64,000 bases of DNA from CAZNPU01 sp964575335 (lineage in GTDB: Bacteria; Planctomycetota; Phycisphaerae; Phycisphaerales; SM1A02): positions 79,812 to 143,811 of the forward strand of contig CAZNPU010000005.1 of assembly GCA_964575335.1 (NCBI GenBank). Direction: 5' to 3'. Of the stretch, positions 27,082 through 34,874 are shown piece by piece. A model generated the notes under the pieces. That model did no database searches. It was given only the letters and a program-made list of their open reading frames with translations, and was not told the DNA's origin. Position 1 is the stretch's first letter. Every line of letters begins with the position of its first letter. A program made the translations under genes and the position numbers.

Positions 27082-27603
27082 TCAGTGCGGCGTGCCGTTT
27101 TGATCGCATGTGCCGTGTTGATCGCACGTGCCGTTGGAGCCGTAGCGCACCGCGGGAACGCCCTGACGGAGCACCGCGCCGTGATGAACCTGGCCGACGT
27201 AGATGCGGTAATCTGCATCAAGCTCGATGTGGCGCACGACTTCGCAGTCCAGAAAGCTTATGGCCCGATCCAGAATGGGTGAGCCGCTTGGCGCGGTGGT
27301 GGTCAACAGCGAGACGAGCGGGTCTTCGTCCGGCTCAAACTCCTGTGAGAATTTGCGAATGAGATACCTGTCGTCAGCACTGATCTGACACAGCGCAAAG
27401 CTGCGGCTGTCGCGAATCAGCGGATCGATTCGCAAACCGCGCTCCATGGCGACCATGACCATTGGCGGCATCAGAGCGCACTGCTGCACCCATTTGACAA
27501 GCGTGGCGTCGCGGCTGTCTTCATAGCGGCTGGTGAGCACAAACAGCCCACTGGGGATCTGACGCAGCGCGGAGTCTCGATCACATTCTGGGGTTCTGGA
27601 CAT
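27082..27603 (-). CDS. Flavin reductase-like (FMN-binding split-barrel) protein
   Basis: Protein of 173 residues with the flavin reductase-like split barrel: ALRQIPSGLFVLTSRYED at the N-terminus, MVMVAMERG, IRDSRSFALCQIS and FLDCEVVRHIELDADYRIYVGQV near the end. Such proteins bind FMN and reduce it or use it as cofactor. The last 20 residues come from an 18-base DNA repeat (NGTCDQHGTCDQNGT) that appears to extend the normal C-terminus. No oxygenase partner is adjacent. Confidence 0.82.
   Translation of the reverse strand: MSRTPECDRDSALRQIPSGLFVLTSRYEDSRDATLVKWVQQCALMPPMVMVAMERGLRIDPLIRDSRSFALCQISADDRYLIRKFSQEFEPDEDPLVSLLTTTAPSGSPILDRAISFLDCEVVRHIELDADYRIYVGQVHHGAVLRQGVPAVRYGSNGTCDQHGTCDQNGTPH
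27092..27137. repeat. 18-base tandem repeat at the 3' end of the flavin reductase-like gene
   Basis: GTGCCGTTTTGATCGCAT is followed directly by GTGCCGTGTTGATCGCAC and a third partial unit. The repeat is in frame and encodes alternating GTCDQ-like peptides. Confidence 0.7.
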
Positions 27604-27831
27604 TCGCCTCTTCCATCAACCCGTCGCGCGATGCAATTCTGCAGAAATTGCGCGAATCGCGCGTCATAAACAAGCCGCCCTTGCGCAACAAGGCGCTTGT
27701 GTGGTTCATCGGTTCGTTCATGACGGTGGATAACTGGTGGGTGAGTTGGATGTGCACATTTTTTCACCGCTGATGAAATTACCGGAAGCACGTGGAATTG
27801 CAGCACTTACCGCATTGTTTCGGATGCGAGG

Positions 27832-27886
27832 GTGGGAAACGGAGTGAAATGGTGGTGCATTGTGTTGCAAAGTGGGGGATATTGGG
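27832..27886 (+). promoter_or_regulatory. Period-10 GTGGG-like array, probable MraZ operator
   Basis: Pentamers start exactly ten bases apart: GTGGG 27832, GAGTG 27842, GTGGT 27852, GTGTT 27862, GTGGG 27872, TTGGG 27882. MraZ is known to bind GTGGG-type direct repeats with five-base spacers in front of its own operon. The array ends about 36 bases before the mraZ start. Confidence 0.65.
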
Positions 27887-27922
27887 TTAACTTCTCCCTC
27901 GTCCTAACCGAGGCAGAGATGC

Positions 27923-28405
27923 GTGCTGTTTACCGGCGAGTACGAACATACGATCGACGCGAAGCAACGCTTGGCCATACCGGCCGAGGTACGAGGGCAG
28001 TTGAACCCCGAGTTGCATGGCGAAGCGTTCTACATTGCGCCGGGCGCCAACGGATCGTTATGGCTGTGGCCCGAACGGACGTTCGAGCGCATGGCCAGCC
28101 TCATGGAGCAGTCGCTTCTGCCCGGCGAGGAGATGATGGAGTTCGAGGAGCTGCTGTTCCCGCAATCGCGTCGTCTGGAGATCGACAAGGCCGGCCGCGT
28201 GCGCATACCCGAGCAGATGCTCGTGGAGTATGGGTTGGGACAGAATGTAGTGATCTTGGGGGTCAAGGACCATCTGGAGCTGCGCGACCCCGTGCAGTGG
28301 AAAGCACAGCGGCAGCAGAAGCTCGCCAAGCAGGCCGAGATCATGCTGCGGGCGCGTCAGGCTCTTGCCAAGCAACTGCCTGGAGGGCAGAAAGACGGTC
28401 CGTGA
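27923..28405 (+). CDS. mraZ: Transcriptional regulator MraZ
   Basis: DNA-binding regulator of the division and cell wall cluster, 160 residues. It has two SpoVT/AbrB-like halves: MLFTGEYEHTIDAKQRLAIP at the start and RRLEIDKAGRVRIPEQML in the middle. The start is a GTG with a GAGG about ten bases upstream. Unusually, rsmH (mraW) and the rest of the division cluster do not follow; the stop codon lies within a hairpin with a four-T tail and then about 800 bases without a gene. Upstream is an ordered array of likely MraZ sites, so autoregulation is probable. The C-terminal extension (about residues 125-160) is basic and helical. Confidence 0.93.
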   Translation: MLFTGEYEHTIDAKQRLAIPAEVRGQLNPELHGEAFYIAPGANGSLWLWPERTFERMASLMEQSLLPGEEMMEFEELLFPQSRRLEIDKAGRVRIPEQMLVEYGLGQNVVILGVKDHLELRDPVQWKAQRQQKLAKQAEIMLRARQALAKQLPGGQKDGP

Positions 28406-28430
28406 GCCGGCAACGGCTCGTGGACTTTTA
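28398..28430 (+). terminator. GNRA-capped hairpin over the mraZ stop codon
   Basis: A 12-pair stem (with two G-T pairs) closed by a GCAA tetraloop begins inside the last mraZ codons and is followed by TTTT. It could end mraZ transcription or form the first domain of the structured RNA that follows. Confidence 0.6.
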
Positions 28431-28780
28431 GGCACGAGGCGCCGCCGCCTGCTTTGGCAGACGTCGGCTAAAAGGGACACCGAGCACGGACGCTCGGCTT
28501 TGCGATTACGCCCGCCTTACCCGGCCACGGACGGCTGGTGAGGTTGGTGAAAACTCGCAGTGCGGATCACCGCCCGCCATGGGAGAGCGGGTTGCCCGGA
28601 ACTGCGATCGCAACGTTCGTCCCGCCGTAGTGACCACGGGTCATGGATGACCCGACTGGTGCGAGGTGGAGACTGATTGGCACGGATCGCTGGTCAGACT
28701 CGACCGACAACGGCAGGGGGCTTACGCGCCCACGCCATACTTTCGTTGCCTTCGATCTTGTGACGAGGTCGAAGGCTTTT
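28431..28780 (+). ncRNA. Candidate structured non-coding RNA downstream of mraZ
   Basis: No frame in this stretch has credible protein sequence, yet it is dense with stems: 28446-28473 (GCCG...CTGC-TTTG-GCAG...CGGC), near 28480-28500 (CCGAGC / GCTCGG), CCCGC / GCGGG near 28578, GAAC...GCGATCGC...GTTC near 28600, GGGTCAT-GG-ATGACCC near 28640, CTGATTGG / CTGGTCAG near 28670-28700, and a final 11-pair hairpin followed by TTTT. I compared it by eye with RNase P RNA, tmRNA, 6S and SRP RNA and their conserved cores are absent. Promoter and strand are not proven. Confidence 0.45.
28748..28780 (+). terminator. Intrinsic terminator ending the structured region
   Basis: GCCTTCGATCT pairs with AGGTCGAAGGC across a seven-base loop and is followed by TTTT. 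Confidence 0.75.
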
Positions 28781-28828
28781 CCACGGGCCAGGATGGCCAT
28801 GACCAACAAGGTCTCCTTCCCCCTTTAA

Positions 28829-28863
28829 GCTCGTGGCGTTCCCACCACGCGCCGCGAGCCTTT
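28829..28863 (+). terminator. Second hairpin with short T-run
   Basis: GCTCGTGGCG pairs with CGCCGCGAGC (one G-T pair) around an 11-base loop; CTTT follows. It may be a back-up terminator. Confidence 0.45.
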
Positions 28864-29219
28864 GTCGTTGCTGGACTGTGATCGTGCTGTGACCTGGGCC
28901 GGGTGTGAGTTTTCGCCCGGGCGCCTGATGTGCCTTTTCATTTTCTGCTTCTGCGCGCACAGCAGGCACATGCCTGTCGCGCAGTCGCCAGTGGCTGACA
29001 GCCGAAAGTCAAAAGCCCACACACCAGTTTTCAGAAAATGCTGACTGCCTGCTGCTTGCGTCGGTGTCGCAGATGGTCAGTCGCGTGCGTCAATGACTGA
29101 TCCGCTTACTGCCAGTGTTCAGTGTTGCAGGAACTTGGCAGCAGGCAGCAGGTGCAGATGTGGCACAAGGCCGTCCGCGCATGGCGAACTTGTTGTGCAA
29201 TACTGACTGCAGTCGCGCC
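28864..29219. other. Intergenic region, no gene seen
   Basis: There is no credible reading frame. Several short partial repeats of GCCTGCTGC/GCAGGCAGC occur near 29048 and 29146. It is downstream of csrA (minus strand), so it may contain that gene's trailer. Confidence 0.35.
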
Positions 29220-29444
29220 TTATTGTCCTGCGTTTCCAGCCGGTCTGATCGTGCCGACCACCGACGGCTTGGCCGAGAGTATTTGCTCAGCGACTTCACG
29301 CCGATGCACGTCAACCTCGCGCGGAAACGCAAAGGCCAGGCGAACCCGATCTCCCTTGATAGTGGCGATGCGCACTATCCCGATTGGGTTTGCAGGATCG
29401 CCAATAACGACTTCTTCCCCTTCCCGCCTTGTGATAACAAGCAT
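29220..29444 (-). CDS. csrA: Carbon storage regulator CsrA
   Basis: RNA-binding post-transcriptional regulator of 74 residues. MLVITRREGEEVVIGD is the canonical N-terminus, ATIKGDRVRLAFAFPREVDVHRREV supplies the strands and the conserved RNA-contacting Val-His-Arg region, and AEQILSAKP is the C-terminal helix. It dimerises and binds AnGGA sites in leaders. The start at 29444 is fixed by AGGAGG about eight bases upstream. No flagellar genes or fliW are nearby, so its usual context is missing. Confidence 0.95.
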   Translation of the reverse strand: MLVITRREGEEVVIGDPANPIGIVRIATIKGDRVRLAFAFPREVDVHRREVAEQILSAKPSVVGTIRPAGNAGQ

Positions 29445-29747
29445 GTTCAGGACCTCCTGCCCTACTGCTGTATTTGGACTGCGCGTGCATGCGCATTTCC
29501 CACCAGACACAAGCGTACACGATTGTACCGTTTTGCCAAAATGAATTTCAGATTTTCGGAAAATGAACGGGGTGGAGACGGGACCATGTTCGGCGATGAG
29601 ATTTGAGGGCAACTCATTGCCTGAAAGAAGTTTACAGCAGTTCGTCTCGCGGCGGCACGTGCCTGGTCTGATCTTCAGCGTGAGCGTGTGCTTGCCTGTG
29701 TGAAAACCGCCGGCGTCCGGGGGATGTGAACGCAGATCGGCGGAGGT
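29445..29747. other. Intergenic region, no gene seen
   Basis: This holds the csrA promoter and leader. Codon use in all frames is poor. Confidence 0.35.
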
Positions 29748-30023
29748 TTACGGCACCGCTTCAACGCCTGTAATACCGGCGATTCGCTGCTTGAGATTGC
29801 GCTCAATGCCCGTCTGGAGGGTCATGGTGCTCGACGGACAGCCCACGCACGCGCCGTGCAAGCGAACCTGCACCACGCCATCGTCGCTAATATCCACCAG
29901 TTCCACATCGCCGCCGTCGGACTGTACAGCCGGTCGAATCAGGTCCAGCACCTTTTGCACCTGTTCGCGCAACGAAGCTTTATTATTCTGCGATTGGCCG
30001 GAATGGGTCATTGAATCAGGCAT
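29748..30023 (-). CDS. NifU C-terminal domain (Nfu-type) iron-sulfur scaffold
   Basis: Small Fe-S carrier of 91 residues (ATG at 30023; ATG at 30011 is also possible). VLDLIRPAVQSDGGDVELVDI and RLHGACVGCPSSTMTL form the Nfu fold, with Cys59 and Cys62 as the CxxC ligands that hold a transferable [4Fe-4S] cluster at a dimer interface. It is free-standing with no other suf/isc gene in the window. Confidence 0.93.
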   Translation of the reverse strand: MPDSMTHSGQSQNNKASLREQVQKVLDLIRPAVQSDGGDVELVDISDDGVVQVRLHGACVGCPSSTMTLQTGIERNLKQRIAGITGVEAVP

Positions 30024-30123
30024 GGCGATTTGAGCACATCTATTGTAGGGCCAATCACTCCGCAGGGGTAGTGTTGCCGCCGAAACCGACCAAAGTCCCC
30101 GGCTCGGTACACTACGCGGCATC

Positions 30124-31569
30124 ATGATGCTGAATCGCCATCGCGTACTTGCCACCGTTCTGGGCTGCTGGAGCATTGTCATTGCGGCCGGCTTCATCCC
30201 CGGCTGCGCAGCAAAGGTCGATCCCGATCCGCTTGCCACACTCGATCAGCCAACCTTGCTGTATGGGTCGCATCTTCGGGCCATCGAAGCGGTGCGCGAA
30301 TCTGACGACCCCGCGGTTGATGATGTGCTGGAGCGAATACTCATGCGGCCGGGATACACCGTTGCGGTTCGCGAAGCGGCACTGGATGCGCTGGTTTCGC
30401 GAGATCGCGAGCGGGCCATGCGTGCACTTCGCCGCACCATGCCGCAAACTACCGCTCTTGGCTGGCTTACCCGGCTCTGTGAAATCATTCCCGAGCAAGG
30501 CTGGGTGGAATTGACGCCTGCGCTGATCAGCAGTTGGGCGCGCCCGATGGGACATCTTGCTGATGAACTCAAGCGGCCGGAGTACATCGCTCTGGCCAGG
30601 ATGCACGGCGAGCAGCGCGTTACCGATCTCGTCTTCACCACGTTCATGGAATCCACCAGCGTTGCGGAGCAGGGTTTGCGCACGCGATGTTGGAACCTGC
30701 TGCATCGGCTCGGCGAGCGCGATCGCCTGATTCAACTGCTGATTTCAGCCGACGTAACGCCGGAAGACACGATGCTGATGGACCTTCGCGCCGCAGCGGT
30801 GGATTTCGGCCTGGTGCCTTACACGCGCGAAGAGATTCTCTGGCTCAGGCAGCTTCGTCAGCCCGAACATGCGGAGTTCTGGTCGCAGGCTGCAGCGGTC
30901 GTTGCGCAGCTTGATCCGCAACGCCGAAGCGAACTGGAACTGCGCGACCTGCCGATTCTCGTTTCCGCCTCGCTGCACGATCCTGATCTATTGACCATGA
31001 ATCGTGATGAGCTATATGACCGGGTCGATGCATACCTGCAGGGGCAAAGGCATCACTATCCCGAATCTAATTTCGAAGGGTACGGCGCCAACAGCAAGCA
31101 GCGCCTTTTTGAGCATCGCGACGTTCTCACCTGGGGCGACCTGGCCACCATGCTGATTGCAGTACGGGCTTTACAGGTGCCGGAGGTTGTCGATCATCTG
31201 TTTCACTACGCTGAGCGCGATCGCCAGGACACTTCGACCGAGTACGGCGGCATCATCAGGCTGGACGCCAAGGACCGCTTCGAGGTGCTGGAGTTTCACC
31301 CGGTCATCCGTCACCACGACAACAAGTTCATCGCCTCGCAGGCAATGCTTGACGCTGCCTACACTTCAATTTTTCACTTTCACTTCCACGCTCAACGGTA
31401 CAACAATGCCCGATACGCCGGCCCCGGCCATGGCGACATGAACTATGCCGATAATCTTCGTTCCAACTGCCTGGTGTTCACCTTCATCAATGAGAACACG
31501 CTGAATGTGGATTTCTACCGACACAGCCGCGTGGTTGTTGATCTCGGGGAAGTGCGGCGCATCAGGTAA
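30124..31569 (+). CDS. Lipoprotein with HEAT-like repeats
   Basis: Protein of 481 residues with a signal sequence and lipobox IPGCAAK. The N-terminal third reads as HEAT-like helical repeats (SHLRAIEAVRESDDPAVDDVL, VREAALDALVSRDRERAM). The C-terminal third (from about residue 380) is a separate domain with several His (FHFHFHAQRYNNARYAGPG) and ends NVDFYRHSRVVVDLGEVRR. That domain recurs in planctomycete lipoproteins but I know no function; the clustered His suggests metal binding. It is not clearly operonic with the protease gene 130 bases on. Confidence 0.7.
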   Translation: MMLNRHRVLATVLGCWSIVIAAGFIPGCAAKVDPDPLATLDQPTLLYGSHLRAIEAVRESDDPAVDDVLERILMRPGYTVAVREAALDALVSRDRERAMRALRRTMPQTTALGWLTRLCEIIPEQGWVELTPALISSWARPMGHLADELKRPEYIALARMHGEQRVTDLVFTTFMESTSVAEQGLRTRCWNLLHRLGERDRLIQLLISADVTPEDTMLMDLRAAAVDFGLVPYTREEILWLRQLRQPEHAEFWSQAAAVVAQLDPQRRSELELRDLPILVSASLHDPDLLTMNRDELYDRVDAYLQGQRHHYPESNFEGYGANSKQRLFEHRDVLTWGDLATMLIAVRALQVPEVVDHLFHYAERDRQDTSTEYGGIIRLDAKDRFEVLEFHPVIRHHDNKFIASQAMLDAAYTSIFHFHFHAQRYNNARYAGPGHGDMNYADNLRSNCLVFTFINENTLNVDFYRHSRVVVDLGEVRRIR

Positions 31570-31701
31570 CAGCCGGGCGCAGAGCGCAGCTGTGTGGAGC
31601 GCATGTTTCCAATCGCGTTGCCGGGGCGGGGAAAGCGATGTGCTGCGCAAAGGCCGGGCCGAATCTCACGCCATTGCTCTTGCTGCCGGATTGACTGACT
31701 G

Positions 31702-33402
31702 ATGCAGTTGCTGCCCATTTTGCTTGTGGCTGTTGTGATGGCGGTGGATGAAGGGCTTCATCCGATCGGCGCGCGGTGGGAGCTGAGTCGCGGTCTTGTT
31801 GCGACATTGGCCAACGCCCCGGTTGTGGTGATTGTGCTGCTGACGACGCTGGCGGTTGCGCGATGCGAGCGGCAGTTACGCGCCGGTCGGGTGCCCGGCC
31901 CGGTCATCTGGGCCGACCGCTGCGTGCGTTATGCGCGCACATTGATCGTTCTCAATCACGCAGCGGCGGTGCTGGTGTTCGGCTGGCTGGGGGCGGTGCG
32001 CAGCGTCACGGGCGATCTCATCATGCTCGATGAACTCATCGCCATCGCACCGGCGCTACTGGGACTGACTGCGACATGGTGGGCGTATTACCCCATCGAA
32101 GTGCGCCTGCGCGATGCGCTGACGATCCGCCGGCTTGATGATGGCGTGCCGCTATATCCCATGCTCACGCGCTGGCAGTATGTGTTCACGCAGGTGCGCG
32201 TGCATGTGCTGGTGCTGCTGGTGCCGATTCTGCTCATCGCCAGCGCAGTGGAGACGATCGATACGCTCTGGCGTCATGCCGACCCACCGTGGCCGGACTG
32301 GCTGCGCGGCATAGCCACGTTTGCATCTGCTGCGGGCATTTTTCTGATTGCGCCACTGCTGGCCCGCGTGCTGCTGGACACCGAGCCACTTGCGCCCGGA
32401 TCGCTGCGCGATGCACTGACCGATGTCTGCCGCCGCCATCGCGTGCGGATTCGAGAACTGCTGCTGTGGAAAACCAACGGCTCAATGATCAATGCCGCGG
32501 TCATGGGCCTGGTGGGGCCTCTGCGCTATGTCATGATTACCGATGCGCTGCTGGAATCGATGCGGCTGGATCAGGCGCAGGCGGTGATGGCGCATGAGAT
32601 CGGCCATGTTCGCCGCCATCACATGCCGTGGATGATCATTTCGCTGGCGGCAGCGTTCGTGCTGGCGGTGTACATAACGGAACTGCCCCTGCGCGCAATT
32701 GACGCAATGGGGCTGGTGCGCAATCAGGCTGTGGCTGATACGTTCGGCGTCGCTTCAATGGTTGCGCAGCTTGTGTTGGGTCTGGTCGTGTTCGGCTGGA
32801 TTTCGCGGCGATTCGAACGCCAGGCCGACACCTTTGCGGTGCAGCATCTCAGCGGCATGGGGCTTTCGCCCACAGAACAGAGGCGAATCTGGCTCCCGTA
32901 TCGCGACACTGATGAAGCTGATATTGATCCACACGCAGCGCATAAAACAAATGCGGATCATGCGGATGACGAAAGCGAATCTGCAGTTGTTCCAGATCTT
33001 CAGGAACAGGAATCACACATAGCAGCACATGCAGCCGCTGCAACAGATGGCGTGCCGCGCATTACGATCGAAGCGGTAAACGCCATGAGCGATGCGCTGG
33101 GCACGATCGCGAAACTCAACACGGTTGACCCCGAACGGCCAAGCTGGCGCCACGGTTCGATCACATGGCGGCAGCGCTATCTGCGATCACTTGTCGGTCA
33201 GCCGATCAATCAGCTTCGCATCGATCAGACCGTGCGCTGGATCAAGCGGGCTGCTGCGATCGTTCTGCTCAGCGCACTGGCGTATGAAAGCTATGCGGGT
33301 TGGCAAGCGTCATCGCAGGCGCCGATTTGTCCTGCAGATGCAGACGCAGCAGAGCTGTGGCGACAGGTTGCTGATGATGTTCGCGCAAAGGTTGAGAGCT
33401 GA
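31702..33402 (+). CDS. M48-family membrane metalloprotease
   Basis: Zinc protease of 566 residues with several membrane segments before the catalytic region (LLPILLVAVVMAV, VVVIVLLTTLAVA and others). The active site MAHEIGHVRRHH has the HExxH motif at residues 298-302 with Glu as general base, as in HtpX/Ste24. The following stretch IISLAAAFVLAVYITEL is another membrane helix and FERQADTFAVQHLSGMG supplies the third zinc ligand (ExxAD type). After it comes an acidic, likely disordered region (DEADIDPHAAHKTNADHADD). It likely degrades membrane proteins. Confidence 0.88.
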   Translation: MQLLPILLVAVVMAVDEGLHPIGARWELSRGLVATLANAPVVVIVLLTTLAVARCERQLRAGRVPGPVIWADRCVRYARTLIVLNHAAAVLVFGWLGAVRSVTGDLIMLDELIAIAPALLGLTATWWAYYPIEVRLRDALTIRRLDDGVPLYPMLTRWQYVFTQVRVHVLVLLVPILLIASAVETIDTLWRHADPPWPDWLRGIATFASAAGIFLIAPLLARVLLDTEPLAPGSLRDALTDVCRRHRVRIRELLLWKTNGSMINAAVMGLVGPLRYVMITDALLESMRLDQAQAVMAHEIGHVRRHHMPWMIISLAAAFVLAVYITELPLRAIDAMGLVRNQAVADTFGVASMVAQLVLGLVVFGWISRRFERQADTFAVQHLSGMGLSPTEQRRIWLPYRDTDEADIDPHAAHKTNADHADDESESAVVPDLQEQESHIAAHAAAATDGVPRITIEAVNAMSDALGTIAKLNTVDPERPSWRHGSITWRQRYLRSLVGQPINQLRIDQTVRWIKRAAAIVLLSALAYESYAGWQASSQAPICPADADAAELWRQVADDVRAKVES

Positions 33403-33464
33403 AGCCTGCAGATGCCGATGAACTTCCCTCACACTCCATCTCCTCTGATGATTCCGCAGCGGCC

Positions 33465-34337
33465 ATGATGACCATTTCCTTTGTCAAGATGCACGGCATC
33501 GGCAACGATTACGTGTACGTCAACGGCTTTGAATACGCCATTGACGATCCGGCGGCACTTGCGCCCAAGATTGCCGACCGGCACTTCGGCGTGGGCGGTG
33601 ATGGGCTGATTCTTGTCCTGCCCCCCGAACCCGGTGTGAACGCCCACGTGCGCATGCGCATGTTCAATGCCGACGGCAGTGAAAGCGAAATGTGCGGCAA
33701 CGGCATCCGCTGCGTATGCAAGTTCGCTCACGATGACGGCCTGAGCTATGCCAATCCCATGCGCATCCAGACCGGCGCGGGCGTACTGGAACTGCACTAC
33801 ACGCTGAATGATCGGGGCAAGGTCGAACTCGTAACCGTCGATATGGGTGAGCCGAAATTCGATTTGCCCGCCATTCCCGTTGACGCATCGCATCTGACAA
33901 AATGCGATGACTCAACCTGGCGAATCGAACTCAACGAAGCAGAAGCATTCGATGCAACCTTCGTTTCGATGGGCAACCCGCATGCGGTCATCTATTGTGA
34001 TGATGTTCGCGCTGTTGAACTTGAACGCATCGGCCCGAAGCTCGAACATCATCCCGCTTTTCCCCGGCGAATGAACATTCACATTGTGCAGGTGCATTCG
34101 CCTTGTGAAGTCACCATGCGCACGTGGGAACGCGGCAGCGGCATAACCCTTGCCTGCGGCACCGGCGCATCAGCAGTCTGCGCAGCGGGCGCACTGACCG
34201 GCCGCACGAATCGCGAAATCCTCGCCCATCTGCCCGGCGGCGATTTGAACTTGCGCTGGGATGAATCGTCCAATCACATTTTCAAAACCGGCCCCGCTGC
34301 TGAGGTCTTTAGAGGTCAGTGGATCGTCAAGCAGTAA
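33465..34337 (+). CDS. dapF: Diaminopimelate epimerase
   Basis: Cofactor-independent racemase that turns LL- into meso-diaminopimelate for lysine and peptidoglycan. VKMHGIGNDYVYVNGF is the N-terminal signature, SEMCGNGIRCVCKFA contains the first catalytic Cys and LACGTGASAVCAAG the second. The length of 290 residues is normal. Starts at 33465 and 33468 are adjacent. Its presence suggests a diaminopimelate-type peptidoglycan or at least lysine synthesis, of interest in a planctomycete. Confidence 0.96.
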   Translation: MMTISFVKMHGIGNDYVYVNGFEYAIDDPAALAPKIADRHFGVGGDGLILVLPPEPGVNAHVRMRMFNADGSESEMCGNGIRCVCKFAHDDGLSYANPMRIQTGAGVLELHYTLNDRGKVELVTVDMGEPKFDLPAIPVDASHLTKCDDSTWRIELNEAEAFDATFVSMGNPHAVIYCDDVRAVELERIGPKLEHHPAFPRRMNIHIVQVHSPCEVTMRTWERGSGITLACGTGASAVCAAGALTGRTNREILAHLPGGDLNLRWDESSNHIFKTGPAAEVFRGQWIVKQ

Positions 34338-34384
34338 GCGATTGCTGCAAACGCGTGATTGGCGATAACGCCGCTTATGTATGG

Positions 34385-34780
34385 ATGGGGAGTTGGTTGG
34401 CCGGCAGCGATTCGATTCAAATCCAAGTGGTCAGTGAGCGTCTGCGCGAAGGTCGTTTCCGCGGGCAGGAGGAATTGGCAGGACGGAATTGCTACGTCGT
34501 CGAGTGGGAGCAGGGGTGGAAAAACAGTCGGAGCGAATGGATTTCAAATAGATGGCTGTATTATGTGGATGCTGATTCGTTCGTGCTGCGTCGGATGGAT
34601 GCGTACTACAGCACCACGCGCGACGGGACGGTCATTGACGAGGAAACGCGCCAATTTGTGTACACTGTGATGGAAGTTTCGGATCAGCCATCGAATGTCG
34701 ACTGGGACATCTGGCCGCTTGTGTGCGATCATGTGCCGCCGAAGACTGCGGAATCGATTTGCGAGATGCCTGAAGTCTGA
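34385..34780 (+). CDS. Hypothetical protein, probably a fragment
   Basis: This frame is open from inside the 3' end of dapF (34319) and its protein-like part starts near 34385. RNCYVVEWEQGWKNSRSEW, WLYYVDADSFVLRRMDAYY and FVYTVMEVSDQPSNVDWDIW look like the C-terminal part of a larger lipoprotein-sorting or sensor-type beta-sheet protein. No signal peptide is present and the start is unclear. It may be a remnant left by a deletion next to dapF, or a small intact protein of unknown function. Confidence 0.4.
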   Translation: MGSWLAGSDSIQIQVVSERLREGRFRGQEELAGRNCYVVEWEQGWKNSRSEWISNRWLYYVDADSFVLRRMDAYYSTTRDGTVIDEETRQFVYTVMEVSDQPSNVDWDIWPLVCDHVPPKTAESICEMPEV

Positions 34781-34874
34781 TTGACGTTCCTGTTCTGGGG
34801 AACGTGGGCGAGTGCACATCTCACTTCATGCTGCATGACGTCGCGTTTTTCAAATGGGGCGATACCATGCTGGC

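Noticed and set aside
28398..28780. RNase P RNA, tmRNA, SRP or 6S RNA downstream of mraZ
   Set aside because: rnpB lies near mraZ in some bacteria, so I looked on both strands, but the invariant GAGGAAAGUCC-type core of RNase P RNA and the conserved cores of tmRNA, SRP and 6S RNA are absent.
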